In this document: one piece after another, positions 32,238 through 39,399 of the stretch
How the letters are laid out: each line of letters opens with the position of its first letter
Position numbering within the stretch: position 1 is the stretch's first letter
Assembly (NCBI GenBank): GCA_964487565.1
Contig: CAZARN010000018.1
Coordinates: 1 to 39,399 of the forward strand
DNA: 39,399 nucleotides
Direction of reading: 5' to 3'
Origin: Phil1 sp964487565
GTDB lineage: Bacteria; Bacillota; Clostridia; Christensenellales; CAG-138
The notes under the pieces: generated by a model
What the model saw: only the letters and a program-made list of their open reading frames with translations
Database searches by the model: none
Told to the model about the DNA's origin: nothing
Made by a program: the position numbers and the translations under genes

Positions 32238-33530
32238 ATGGATAAAGTCAGAAAGATCGCACTCGACGTGCTGTATGCGCTTCGAAGTGCCGGCGCTGAA
32301 AAAGCGGAATGCACCGTGACATATCAGGACACGGACGAGAGCAACATGCTCGGCCATGATGAATACCTTCTGCGCGAATTCGAAAGCTGCGATGCGGAAT
32401 TCACGGCATATCAAAACGGACGCTCGGCGACCCTTCGCATCAATCATTTCGATCCGCAAAGCCTTGAATCTTATACGAAGCGCGCAATGGATATGCTCGC
32501 CTGCTCCGCCCCCGCAAAAAGCACTGCGATGGGCTTCCGCGGCTACATGCCGCGGGGCGTCGAATCGCCGGTCGAACGCAATCCCCTCATGCTGTATACG
32601 CGCTTCGAGGAGATGTGCGCGGATATGAAGCGTGAATTCCCGAACGTGGATCTTGACGGTTCTACCCGCTTCGCGATCATGAAAACGCTTTATATGAATA
32701 CGGAAGGCGCGGAACTTGCTTCCAAAGGCTCCGCGGCGGATTTCGGCTGGCAGGGGGCTGCCTCGGACAGGCGCAACAATGTTTCGGATATCGGTTTTTC
32801 GCAGGGAACGATCACGGACTGGGAGGAGCGCTTCATCGACGAAGACAGGAAAATGCGAAAAAATGCCAGAAAACTGACGGCGCTTCTCGGGGCGAAGCCC
32901 ATAGGACGCGGCAAGTTTACCGGTACGCTGGTGCTGCCCCCCGATTTCGTCGGCGCTTATACGCAGCAAATCGTCAGCCGCGTTGAATTGATGGAAGACG
33001 GCGACGGACTGCCTTCGCCTGAATGCTCCGGCATCATCTCGCTTTACACAGTAAGGAGCGACAAGCCCTTCGCACAGGGCGAGCCCGCGCTGAACAGTCC
33101 CGCCGCGCGCGCCGTTTACTCAATAAAGGACGGCGCCGTAATACCCCCGGAGACAAAGGGCATGGATGAAAAGGACAGGCTCAAATGCGAAAACAAACGC
33201 CTTCTTGAGGAAAAGGAGCTGCCTTATCGGGCAAGCGTGATCGAGCCCGGCGCTAAACCGTTTGCAGAGCTCATCAAAGGCGTGAAGCAGGGCCTGCTCG
33301 TCGGCTTTATCAGCGGAACCGAGCCGAATGCGAACGGCGACTTTTCAGGCGCGGCAAAAGGCAGCTTCTATATTGAAAACGGCGAGATCAAGCACCCTGT
33401 CACAGAGTGCATGGTGTGCGGCAATGTGTTTGACATGTTCAAACATGTTGAATGGGTATCATCTGACGCGGAAACGGATGACTATTCAATAAGTCCGTAT
33501 GTAGCCGTCAGCGGCGCAACAATAATATAA
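32238..33530 (+). CDS. tldE: TldE/PmbA-type non-catalytic subunit (TldE3)
   Basis: A 430-residue TldE-like protein without HExxxH, the second of three in a row. It is closest to TldE2 (LGHDEYLLREFES, MGFRGYMPRG, the GDFSGAAKGSFYIENGEIKHPV block and NVFDMFKHVEWVS near the end). The ending ATII is shared with TldE2, whereas TldE1 and TldE4 end F(E/D)GxTIK. AAAGGAG lies 6 bases before the ATG. The gene pair TldE2-TldE3 probably comes from a local duplication followed by strong divergence, since only scattered blocks are still alike. Confidence 0.9.
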   Translation: MDKVRKIALDVLYALRSAGAEKAECTVTYQDTDESNMLGHDEYLLREFESCDAEFTAYQNGRSATLRINHFDPQSLESYTKRAMDMLACSAPAKSTAMGFRGYMPRGVESPVERNPLMLYTRFEEMCADMKREFPNVDLDGSTRFAIMKTLYMNTEGAELASKGSAADFGWQGAASDRRNNVSDIGFSQGTITDWEERFIDEDRKMRKNARKLTALLGAKPIGRGKFTGTLVLPPDFVGAYTQQIVSRVELMEDGDGLPSPECSGIISLYTVRSDKPFAQGEPALNSPAARAVYSIKDGAVIPPETKGMDEKDRLKCENKRLLEEKELPYRASVIEPGAKPFAELIKGVKQGLLVGFISGTEPNANGDFSGAAKGSFYIENGEIKHPVTECMVCGNVFDMFKHVEWVSSDAETDDYSISPYVAVSGATII

Positions 33531-33542
33531 AGCGGAGGATAT

Positions 33543-34841
33543 ATGGAAAGATACAGGGAAGCGGCTGATTACGCCGTAAAAGCGCTCAAAAAAGCAGGGG
33601 CGGCCGACGCTTCATGCTATATCCGCAGCGATGAATATACGGAAGCGAACGTGGAATGCGGGGATTTCTCGCTTCTGCGCACATATTCGGATACGTCTGC
33701 GGAGCTTACGGCCATCGTCGGGAAAAAATGCGGCACGGCAAGGCTCTCCCAGCTTGACCGTGTCTCGATCGACGAGAGCGTTTCGGCCTGCATGGAAGCG
33801 ATGCGCGGCGCTGCGGACGACGAGTATGCCGCCGTTGCCGACGACACATCCGTGAACGGAAGCTATACCGAAGGCGAACTTGTCTGCGACAGCGACGGTC
33901 TTTTGTCAAGAACAGCCGAGCTGATCGACGCAAAAGTCGCCAAGGGCGACAAAGCTGAGGAGCTGATCACATCGCATGTGCGCTCAAAGCGCGTGTATGA
34001 AAGCAGCCGCGGCGTGATGGCAGACAGCGATCAGGGCTATTATCAGAACGGCCCGCGCGCAGGCTCCGCTTACTACCGCGATATGAAATCGCCAATAACC
34101 GGCATAGGCGAATTTGACTATCCTTTTGATAAAAAGCTTTTGAAGGAGCCGTTTGAACCGATCGGCGACACCTTTGAAGGCACGATCGTGCTTGGCCCGC
34201 GCATGGTTAAGCATATGTGGTGGCTTGCGATGTTCGTTTGCTTCGGCGAGAACAACCTGACCGGTGAAAACGGAGCACCCATAAACCTGTGGGCCGACAA
34301 GATAGGTCAACAGGTGGCAAGTCCGCTGTATAATCTTTCCAACTGCCCGCGCGACCCGCGCTTCTGCGGCGCGCCGTTTTTCACAAAGGATGGCTGCAAG
34401 GCCGAAAACGCCGATTTTATCGTGAACGGCATGCTGAAAAATCTGCCGGCGGACGCGCATACCGCGCGCAGGCTCGGCGTCGCGCGCACGATGAGTCCTT
34501 TGGATTATTTGACCGATGAAGTCGTCAAATGCAACTTTATCATTAAGCCCGGCGAAGAATCCATAAATGACATTATCTCCGGCGTTGAGCGCGGCATCGT
34601 TGCCTTCGGCCTGCCCGGATGCTGTCCGCACGATCCGTCTGACGGTGATTTTTCAAGCGTCGTGCGCGGCGCGGCGCTCATTGAAGACGGCAAGATCACG
34701 CGCCATGTGAGCGAGCTTATGGTAACGCACAATTTCTTCGAGATGTTCAGGCGCATCTCGGCCGTGTCGAGCGAGCATTATTTCACGGGCGGCGATATCG
34801 CGCCGTGGGTGGCGTTCGACGGATTCACCATCAAGGGTTGA
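33543..34841 (+). CDS. tldE: TldE/PmbA-type non-catalytic subunit (TldE4)
   Basis: A 432-residue TldE-like protein without HExxxH, the third in a row. It is the most divergent TldE of the rightward operon and groups with TldE1 of the leftward one: AGAADASCYI, the FSLLRTYSDTSAELTAIVGKK block, AADDEYA near residue 96, and the ending WVAFDGFTIK. The middle has a distinctive cysteine-containing piece (SNCPRDPRFCGAPFF...DGCKA). Where other TldE have a GYISGT block it reads GLPGCCPHDPSDGDFSSVV. GGAGG lies before the ATG, 12 bases after TldE3. Partner uncertain; TldD3 follows after 13 bases. Confidence 0.88.
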   Translation: MERYREAADYAVKALKKAGAADASCYIRSDEYTEANVECGDFSLLRTYSDTSAELTAIVGKKCGTARLSQLDRVSIDESVSACMEAMRGAADDEYAAVADDTSVNGSYTEGELVCDSDGLLSRTAELIDAKVAKGDKAEELITSHVRSKRVYESSRGVMADSDQGYYQNGPRAGSAYYRDMKSPITGIGEFDYPFDKKLLKEPFEPIGDTFEGTIVLGPRMVKHMWWLAMFVCFGENNLTGENGAPINLWADKIGQQVASPLYNLSNCPRDPRFCGAPFFTKDGCKAENADFIVNGMLKNLPADAHTARRLGVARTMSPLDYLTDEVVKCNFIIKPGEESINDIISGVERGIVAFGLPGCCPHDPSDGDFSSVVRGAALIEDGKITRHVSELMVTHNFFEMFRRISAVSSEHYFTGGDIAPWVAFDGFTIKG

Positions 34842-34854
34842 GGAGGTCAGGTCA

Positions 34855-36252
34855 ATGCTCTGCGATTATATTTCTCCCCTGCGCGGCGGGCTTTGTGAAT
34901 ATACGGAGCTTCGTGCGCAGGAAAACATCGAATATACCGCGTCCTATTGTGAAGAGACGGGGCTTACGTTCCGCAGAACAGCCCTTTCAGGCGTTTGCGC
35001 CAGGGCTTACAGGGACGGCGTCTACGGCTTCTCCTCAAGCGACGTTTACGACGAGGCTTCTGCGCGCCGCGTGCTCGGCGAGGCGGAAGCAAACGCCCGC
35101 GTGCTTTCAAAATACGCAAAGAACAAGAAGGTACGTCCGCCGGAGCTTCCCGACGGTTATATGGGTGTGAACAGCTTCCCCCACGATATAAGCAGGGCGG
35201 AACTTGCCGCCGTGCTTGATGAAGCCGCGCGCTTCGCGCACTGCAGATATCCGGGGATGATGTTCTCCGCGTCTTTCCACTTCACCTCAAGCGAAAAGCT
35301 GCTTGCCGTGCACTCCGGCCTCTCCGGTAGGAGCAATATTGTGCTTGGCTCGCTTAGCGTAACGCTCAAAAAAACGGCGGCGGACGGCAGCGAGGTTTCC
35401 GGCATGCAGCAGGAATATATGGATCTTTATCCCGCAGCGTGGTTCGGCTGCGCAAAGAAGCTCTATGCGCTCATCGATCGCGCGGCGGAAGCTGTCGGCG
35501 AGAAAGCGAGCGAGGTCGAACGCGAGCTTCCGATGCCGGAAGGCGGCGCGCAGGTCTGTATCCTTTCCCCTGATTTCACAGGGCTTCTTGCCCACGAATC
35601 AGTAGGTCACACATGCGAAGCGGACTCCGTCATGCAGGAGGGATCGGTCGCGGCGCAGTATATGGGGCAGCAGGTCGCAAGTCCTCTCGTCTCCCTGACG
35701 GATTTTGCGCGCGAAGCCTACGGCGAACATCTTCCGATAAACATGTATATCGACGACGAAGGCGTGCGCTGCATCGACGCGCAGATAATCAGGGACGGCG
35801 TGCTCGTCGGCTGCATGACCAACCGCGACGCCGCTGAGAAACTGCATGTTGTCAACACCGGCAATGCAAGGGCGAGCGACTATTTTGACGAGCCCATCAT
35901 TCGTATGCGCAATACCTGTTTCCATAAGGGCGAAAGCAAGCTTGACGATATGATCGCTTCCGTCGATCACGGATATTTCCTGACTAAGGGCGGCGGCGGC
36001 AACGGCGGCGTTAAGGGCGAATTCAACATGTTCATCGGCGAAGCGTTTGAGATCGTCAACGGCAAAGTGGGCAGGAAGATGAAGCCGACAATGGTTTCCG
36101 GCATCGCATGGGATGCGCTCAAAACCGTGACCATGGTTTCAGATGTGTTTGAATGTTCGAAGAATACCGGTATCTGCGGCAAGAAGCAGTCGATCCCGAC
36201 TGCACAGGGCGGCCCGCATATGAAGCTCATCATGAATATGGGCGGAAAGTGA
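34855..36252 (+). CDS. tldD: TldD metalloprotease (TldD3)
   Basis: A 465-residue TldD-type protease with the zinc ligands HESVGH (His 247, Glu 248, His 252) and Cys 441 (GICGKKQS). It pairs by similarity with the next gene: both have the EGSVA..(Y/C)MG segment after the active site, a Gly-rich loop (GGGGNGG here), AWDALKTVTMVS and a C-terminus MKL..N(M/I)GGK. These differ from TldD1/TldD2, so the locus holds two TldD subtypes. GAGGAGG precedes the ATG by 8 bases. TELR at residues 17-20 fixes the start in line with the others. Confidence 0.92.
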   Translation: MLCDYISPLRGGLCEYTELRAQENIEYTASYCEETGLTFRRTALSGVCARAYRDGVYGFSSSDVYDEASARRVLGEAEANARVLSKYAKNKKVRPPELPDGYMGVNSFPHDISRAELAAVLDEAARFAHCRYPGMMFSASFHFTSSEKLLAVHSGLSGRSNIVLGSLSVTLKKTAADGSEVSGMQQEYMDLYPAAWFGCAKKLYALIDRAAEAVGEKASEVERELPMPEGGAQVCILSPDFTGLLAHESVGHTCEADSVMQEGSVAAQYMGQQVASPLVSLTDFAREAYGEHLPINMYIDDEGVRCIDAQIIRDGVLVGCMTNRDAAEKLHVVNTGNARASDYFDEPIIRMRNTCFHKGESKLDDMIASVDHGYFLTKGGGGNGGVKGEFNMFIGEAFEIVNGKVGRKMKPTMVSGIAWDALKTVTMVSDVFECSKNTGICGKKQSIPTAQGGPHMKLIMNMGGK

Positions 36253-36263
36253 GCGAATACCCG

Positions 36264-37670
36264 ATGCAGGATGATATAGTTGCAAAATACGCAGGCGCTT
36301 TTGAAGAACGCACCGAGCTGCGCGCGCATGAGAACAACCGCCTCAGCGTCTCGATAGGCAAGGACGGAGGTTTATCCGTTTCAAAGTTAACCAAATCCGG
36401 CGTGTTTGCCCGCGTATACAAAGGCGGCGCATTCGGCTGCGCCTCCGCGCAGGGCTTTGATGCGCAATCGATAACGCGCGTGCTTGCCGAAGCGGCAAAA
36501 AACGCCGATTCGCTGCGCCCGTTTGTAAGGAATGCCCCTCCGGTGCTGCACGTCAACGCCAACGGCACATGCCGTTCGCATTATGCCGCTATGCGGCTTG
36601 ACGCGGGTCTTCTCAAAAGCATGGCGCAGGCGCTGTATGCTTACGCCTCGGCAAAATATCCCGGCCTTTCATGCACGGTGAGCATAGAAAACAGCGACAC
36701 GCAAAAGCAGCTTGCCGTATCCTCCGGTATATCGGGTTTCTATAACATCGTGCTCGGTACGATAACGGTCGACTTCACCGGTCTCAACAAGACCGACATG
36801 GGCAGACCTGTCAGCGGAACGAAGGCGCTTTCCGTTGACAGATACATCGAGGAGCAATTCGGCGGCGATCCGGATGCGCTCCTCAGCATCGCGGACGAAG
36901 CTTACGCCGACTATGAAGAAAACCTGAAAGCCGCGTGCAGCGAATGCGTCAGCGCAAGCGGCGGGTATCATGAATGTATACTCTCGCCGCAGTTCAACGG
37001 CATACTTGCGCATGAAGCCGTCGGCCATACCTGTGAAGGCGACCTCGCGCTCATGGAAGGCTCCGTCGCGCGTGCGTGCATGGGTCAGACGGTGGCAAGT
37101 CCGCTCGTTTCGCTCACCGATTTCGCGCGCAACGCATACGGCGTTCATTTTCCCATAAACTTGCCCTTTGACGACGAGGGCACGCCGGCCGTGGACGCGC
37201 CGATAATCCGCGAAGGCCGCCTTGTCGGCTACATGACGAACCTTGTCAGCGCGGCAAAGCTCGGCGTCGCGCCCACAGGCAACGCGCGCGCAGCCGAGTA
37301 TTCCGACGAACCGATCGTGCGCATGCGCAACACCTGTTTCCATCCGGGTACGAGCAGGCTTGAGGACATGCTCGCTTCCATCGACAACGGTTATTACTTC
37401 ACAGAGTGCGGCGGCGGCAACGCAACTGCAAAGGGTGAATTCGCGCTCAACGTCGCGAAAGGGTTCGAGATCGTGAACGGACGCATCGGAAAGAGGATCA
37501 GGCCCACTGTAGCGGCAGGTCTTGCTTGGGATGCGCTCAAAACCGTCACCATGGTTTCAAACGGTTTTTCTTCAGACAAGCACTGCGGCATCTGCGGCAA
37601 AAAGCAGTCGATCGAAACATATTCCGGCGGCGCCGAAATGAAGCTTTCGCTCAATATCGGAGGCAAATAA
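36264..37670 (+). CDS. tldD: TldD metalloprotease (TldD4)
   Basis: A 468-residue TldD-type protease with HEAVGH (His 250, Glu 251, His 255) and Cys 444 (GICGKKQS). It is the sister of TldD3. A longer frame reaches back 37 codons into TldD3, and a GTG overlaps the TldD3 stop by 4 bases. I chose the ATG because it puts TELR at residues 17-20, exactly as in the three other TldD; the ribosome site is weak, and coupling to TldD3 (11 bases upstream) is likely. HTCEGD replaces HTCEAD after the active site. It is the last gene of the operon; no T-run terminator is seen after it. Confidence 0.92.
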   Translation: MQDDIVAKYAGAFEERTELRAHENNRLSVSIGKDGGLSVSKLTKSGVFARVYKGGAFGCASAQGFDAQSITRVLAEAAKNADSLRPFVRNAPPVLHVNANGTCRSHYAAMRLDAGLLKSMAQALYAYASAKYPGLSCTVSIENSDTQKQLAVSSGISGFYNIVLGTITVDFTGLNKTDMGRPVSGTKALSVDRYIEEQFGGDPDALLSIADEAYADYEENLKAACSECVSASGGYHECILSPQFNGILAHEAVGHTCEGDLALMEGSVARACMGQTVASPLVSLTDFARNAYGVHFPINLPFDDEGTPAVDAPIIREGRLVGYMTNLVSAAKLGVAPTGNARAAEYSDEPIVRMRNTCFHPGTSRLEDMLASIDNGYYFTECGGGNATAKGEFALNVAKGFEIVNGRIGKRIRPTVAAGLAWDALKTVTMVSNGFSSDKHCGICGKKQSIETYSGGAEMKLSLNIGGK

Positions 37671-37734
37671 ACAAGTAAGGTAATAAACAATGCGCCGCCC
37701 CCGCCAAAAAAGACGTCCTTTGAAAATTGACCGA

Positions 37735-37763
37735 TTTACACGAGTTCGAAACTGTGCTATCCT
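37735..37763 (+). promoter_or_regulatory. Candidate promoter of the MarR-type gene
   Basis: TTTACA, a 17-base spacer, TATCCT, ending 54 bases before the TTG start. The -10 is a modest match. Read-through from the tld operon is also possible. Confidence 0.45.
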
Positions 37764-37780
37764 TATGTTATCTGTGATAC

Positions 37781-37794
37781 CAGTTAAACAACTG
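37781..37794. promoter_or_regulatory. Candidate operator ahead of the MarR-type gene
   Basis: The inverted repeat CAGTT-AAAC-AACTG lies between the candidate -10 and the ribosome site. This is the usual place and size for a MarR dimer to repress its own gene. I found no second copy in the divergent region at 29116-29525. Confidence 0.4.
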
Positions 37795-37817
37795 ACACGG
37801 AAAGGACGGGACTAACA

Positions 37818-38300
37818 TTGGAGGATATTACGGTCATCAACTCAATGAACGACATATTTCAAAAGCTGAACGACAAGGCGAATCTTCTTTACAAATTCGT
37901 CATGCTTTACAGTGATTATGTCGCGGAAAATCAGGACTACGGCACTGGTGAGCTGATAAACATGGTCGAGGTTCACACCCTTACCGCCATTGAGGACAAT
38001 CCCGGCATCAATGTGAGCGAACTTGCCCTTATGTGGAACAGAACCAAGGGCGCCATCTCACAAACCGTGACAAAGCTTGAAAAGAAAGGTTATATCGAGC
38101 GGCGCAAACAGGAAGGCAACGCGAAAACCGTTATGCTTTTCCCCACGGAAAAGGGCGTTCGCCTTTCCCAGGCACATAAACGTTATGATTCCGTCGAGGT
38201 CTCCAAGACCATGAACGAGCTGCTGCGCGCCGGCTGCACAATGGAAGAGATAGACGCTTTCTTCTCCGTAATCGTCAAGTATATCGGCATACTCACATAA
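37818..38300 (+). CDS. MarR-family transcriptional regulator
   Basis: A 160-residue winged-helix regulator. The helix-turn-helix is about residues 58-90 (INVSELALMWNRTKGAISQTVTKLEKKGYIERR, listed as a landmark), followed by the wing (QEGNAKTVMLFPTEKG). N- and C-terminal helices form the dimer part. MarR proteins usually repress until a small ligand binds. The start is TTG, 7 bases after AAAGGACGGG; an ATG 9 codons later has no ribosome site. It follows the six-gene tld operon by 147 bases in the same direction and has its own terminator, so it may control the tld/opp locus or only itself (inference). Confidence 0.88.
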   Translation: MEDITVINSMNDIFQKLNDKANLLYKFVMLYSDYVAENQDYGTGELINMVEVHTLTAIEDNPGINVSELALMWNRTKGAISQTVTKLEKKGYIERRKQEGNAKTVMLFPTEKGVRLSQAHKRYDSVEVSKTMNELLRAGCTMEEIDAFFSVIVKYIGILT

Positions 38301-38320
38301 TCAGCGACAGGTTTTTTCTG

Positions 38321-38356
38321 CACAGGAACGCAGGTCATCCTCCGTTCCTGTGTTTT
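38321..38356 (+). terminator. Intrinsic terminator after the MarR-type gene
   Basis: A perfect 10-base stem (CACAGGAACG / CGTTCCTGTG) with a 12-base loop, followed by TTTTGTG, 21 bases after the stop codon. Confidence 0.8.
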
Positions 38357-38379
38357 GTGCGCCAAATGCCGCGCGGGGA

Positions 38380-38408
38380 TTGACATTTCAAGCGCCTTAA
38401 CATAAAAT
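38380..38408 (+). promoter_or_regulatory. Promoter of leuS
   Basis: Perfect TTGACA, a 17-base spacer and TAAAAT. The transcript would start just ahead of the T-box leader. Confidence 0.8.
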
Positions 38409-38420
38409 ATTCATTGGCTG

Positions 38421-38636
38421 TGAAACGGAAAAGTAGGTTGTTGCGTTTTCAAGAGAGCCGCCGTACCGGTGCAAGGCGGTAAACGCAGTATCCGAAGCTC
38501 GCCGCGGAGCCTCCGCGAGGAAATGCGCGGCGCATCCCCTGCGTTATTCGGGGCTCGAGAGGACGGCGCGGCTGCGCCCGTCAACAGGAGTGGTACCGCG
38601 GATGTTTCCGTCTCCCTTATAAGGAGACGGTTTTTT
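38421..38636 (+). promoter_or_regulatory. T-box riboswitch, leucine-type, ahead of leuS
   Basis: The leader has the T-box parts in order: an AGTA element near 38431, AGAGAG (38452-38457), a stem-I hairpin (CCGCC...GGCGG) with GGTG, a likely specifier codon CTC for leucine (38498-38500, after TATCCGAAG), the conserved T-box TGGTACCGCGG (38591-38601), and the competing terminator. Uncharged tRNA-Leu should pair with the specifier and T-box and let transcription go on into leuS. The specifier call depends on a fold I made by eye. Confidence 0.88.
38608..38636 (+). terminator. T-box-controlled terminator
   Basis: An 8-base stem (CCGTCTCC / GGAGACGG) with a 7-base loop and six T. It is the regulated stop of the leuS leader; its left flank overlaps the antiterminator region. 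Confidence 0.88.
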
Positions 38637-38663
38637 ATTTCAACAAAACGGATGGAGGTCAAA

Positions 38664-39399
38664 ATGTCCGAAAGATACGATCATGAGCAAATTGAGCTCA
38701 AATGGCAGAAAAAATGGGAACAGGCCCATTGCTTTGAGGCGTCGGAGGATCATTCCGGGAAGAAGTTCTTCGGCCTTATAGAGTTCCCCTATCCCTCCGG
38801 TCAGGGGCTGCATGTCGGCCACCCGCGTCCCTTCACGGCGATGGACGTCATCTGCCGCAAGCGCCGCCTTGAAGGCTACAACGTGCTTTTCCCCATCGGA
38901 TACGACGCATTCGGCCTGCCGACGGAAAACTATGCCATTAAGACCGGCATACATCCCGCCAAGGTCACAGCCGAGAATATCGCGCGCTTCCGCAGCCAGC
39001 TCAAGCGGCTGGGCTATTCCTTCGACTGGAGCCGCGAGGTGAACACGACCGATCCCGAATATTACAAGTGGACGCAGTGGATCTTCCTCAAGCTTTATGA
39101 GCACGGCCTTGCTTACAAAGCCGAGATCCCCATCAACTTCTGCACGTCATGCAAGGTCGGCCTTGCGAACGAGGAAGTCGTCGAGGGCCATTGCGAGCGC
39201 TGCGGCGGCGAGGTCATCCAGATGGTGAGGAGCCAGTGGATGCTCAAGATCACGGATTATGCCCAGAAGCTCATCGACGGGCTGGATGAAGTGGATTTCA
39301 TCGAGCGCGTGAAGATACAGCAGCGCAACTGGATCGGCCGCAGCGAAGGCGCAGAGGTCGCGTTCCGCCTTACAGGCGCGGACGACGCGCTGCGCGTTT
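38664..39399 (+). CDS. leuS: Leucyl-tRNA synthetase (5' part, runs off the window)
   Basis: The first 245 codons of a class I leucyl-tRNA synthetase, which charges tRNA-Leu. The N-terminal catalytic domain is clear: the HIGH-type signature PYPSGQGLHVGHP, then GYNVLFPIGYDAFGLPTENYAI. A zinc-binding insert follows (CTSCKVGLANEEV...CERCGG) and then the start of the editing region (IQQRNWIGRSEGAEV). GGAGG lies 6 bases before the ATG. The leucine T-box directly upstream agrees with the identity. The 3' part, including KMSKS, is outside the window. Confidence 0.95.
   Translation, partial: MSERYDHEQIELKWQKKWEQAHCFEASEDHSGKKFFGLIEFPYPSGQGLHVGHPRPFTAMDVICRKRRLEGYNVLFPIGYDAFGLPTENYAIKTGIHPAKVTAENIARFRSQLKRLGYSFDWSREVNTTDPEYYKWTQWIFLKLYEHGLAYKAEIPINFCTSCKVGLANEEVVEGHCERCGGEVIQMVRSQWMLKITDYAQKLIDGLDEVDFIERVKIQQRNWIGRSEGAEVAFRLTGADDALRV

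Noticed and set aside
29526..37670. Repeated CDSs as an assembly duplication
   Set aside because: The six genes share only family-level blocks and differ in length and most residues, so they are true paralogues and not a copied segment.
1..39399. CRISPR array, tRNA or rRNA genes, insertion sequences, integrase
   Set aside because: I saw no regularly spaced repeats, no cloverleaf or rRNA sequence, and no transposase or recombinase motif in any frame.

Overview
The window looks like chromosome of a GC-rich member of the Bacillota, probably class Clostridia. This rests on the darA-holB-ricT cluster, a T-box leader in front of leuS, strong GGAGG-type ribosome sites, -35/-10 promoters with 17-base spacers, many TTG/GTG starts, a small 2[4Fe-4S] ferredoxin and an oxygen-sensitive-type L-serine dehydratase. 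I cannot place it below class from the sequence alone.

Layout. Bases 1-936 hold debris of an accessory (phage- or conjugative-element-like) region. It includes a 64-base direct repeat whose first copy sits at the very edge of the window. Bases 1167-10786 are ordinary housekeeping and accessory genes: a GNAT acetyltransferase, a MATE exporter, an EamA transporter, a ferredoxin, the HAD phosphatase-darA-holB-ricT operon, a small membrane protein, an AIM24-family protein, a fused L-serine dehydratase-like enzyme and a family-6 deoxyinosine glycosylase. Bases 10829-14310 encode a heterodimeric ABC exporter.

Bases 14557-37670 are the striking part: two divergent operons leaving a 410-base promoter region at 29116-29525. 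The leftward operon has 14 genes: a PatB/MalY C-S lyase, a complete Opp/Dpp-type peptide importer (binding lipoprotein, two permeases, two ATPases), two DUF1847 cysteine-rich proteins, a TldD/TldE pair, a short M24 aminopeptidase and three tandem Nif3-family proteins. The rightward operon has six genes, all TldD or TldE homologues (D-E-E-E-D-D). The locus therefore carries four TldD with HExxxH plus the C-terminal CGK cysteine, and four TldE without the HExxxH motif. A MarR-type regulator follows the rightward operon.

My reading (inference) is a dedicated uptake and breakdown system for unusual or modified peptides. Opp imports them, several TldD/TldE protease pairs open them, the M24 enzyme trims residues, and PatB splits carbon-sulfur bonds. 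The Nif3 and DUF1847 proteins have unknown roles but are conserved in gene order with the rest. One of the three Nif3 proteins has lost two predicted metal ligands, which echoes the active/inactive pairing of TldD/TldE. The window ends in the first 245 codons of leuS, behind its own promoter and leucine T-box.
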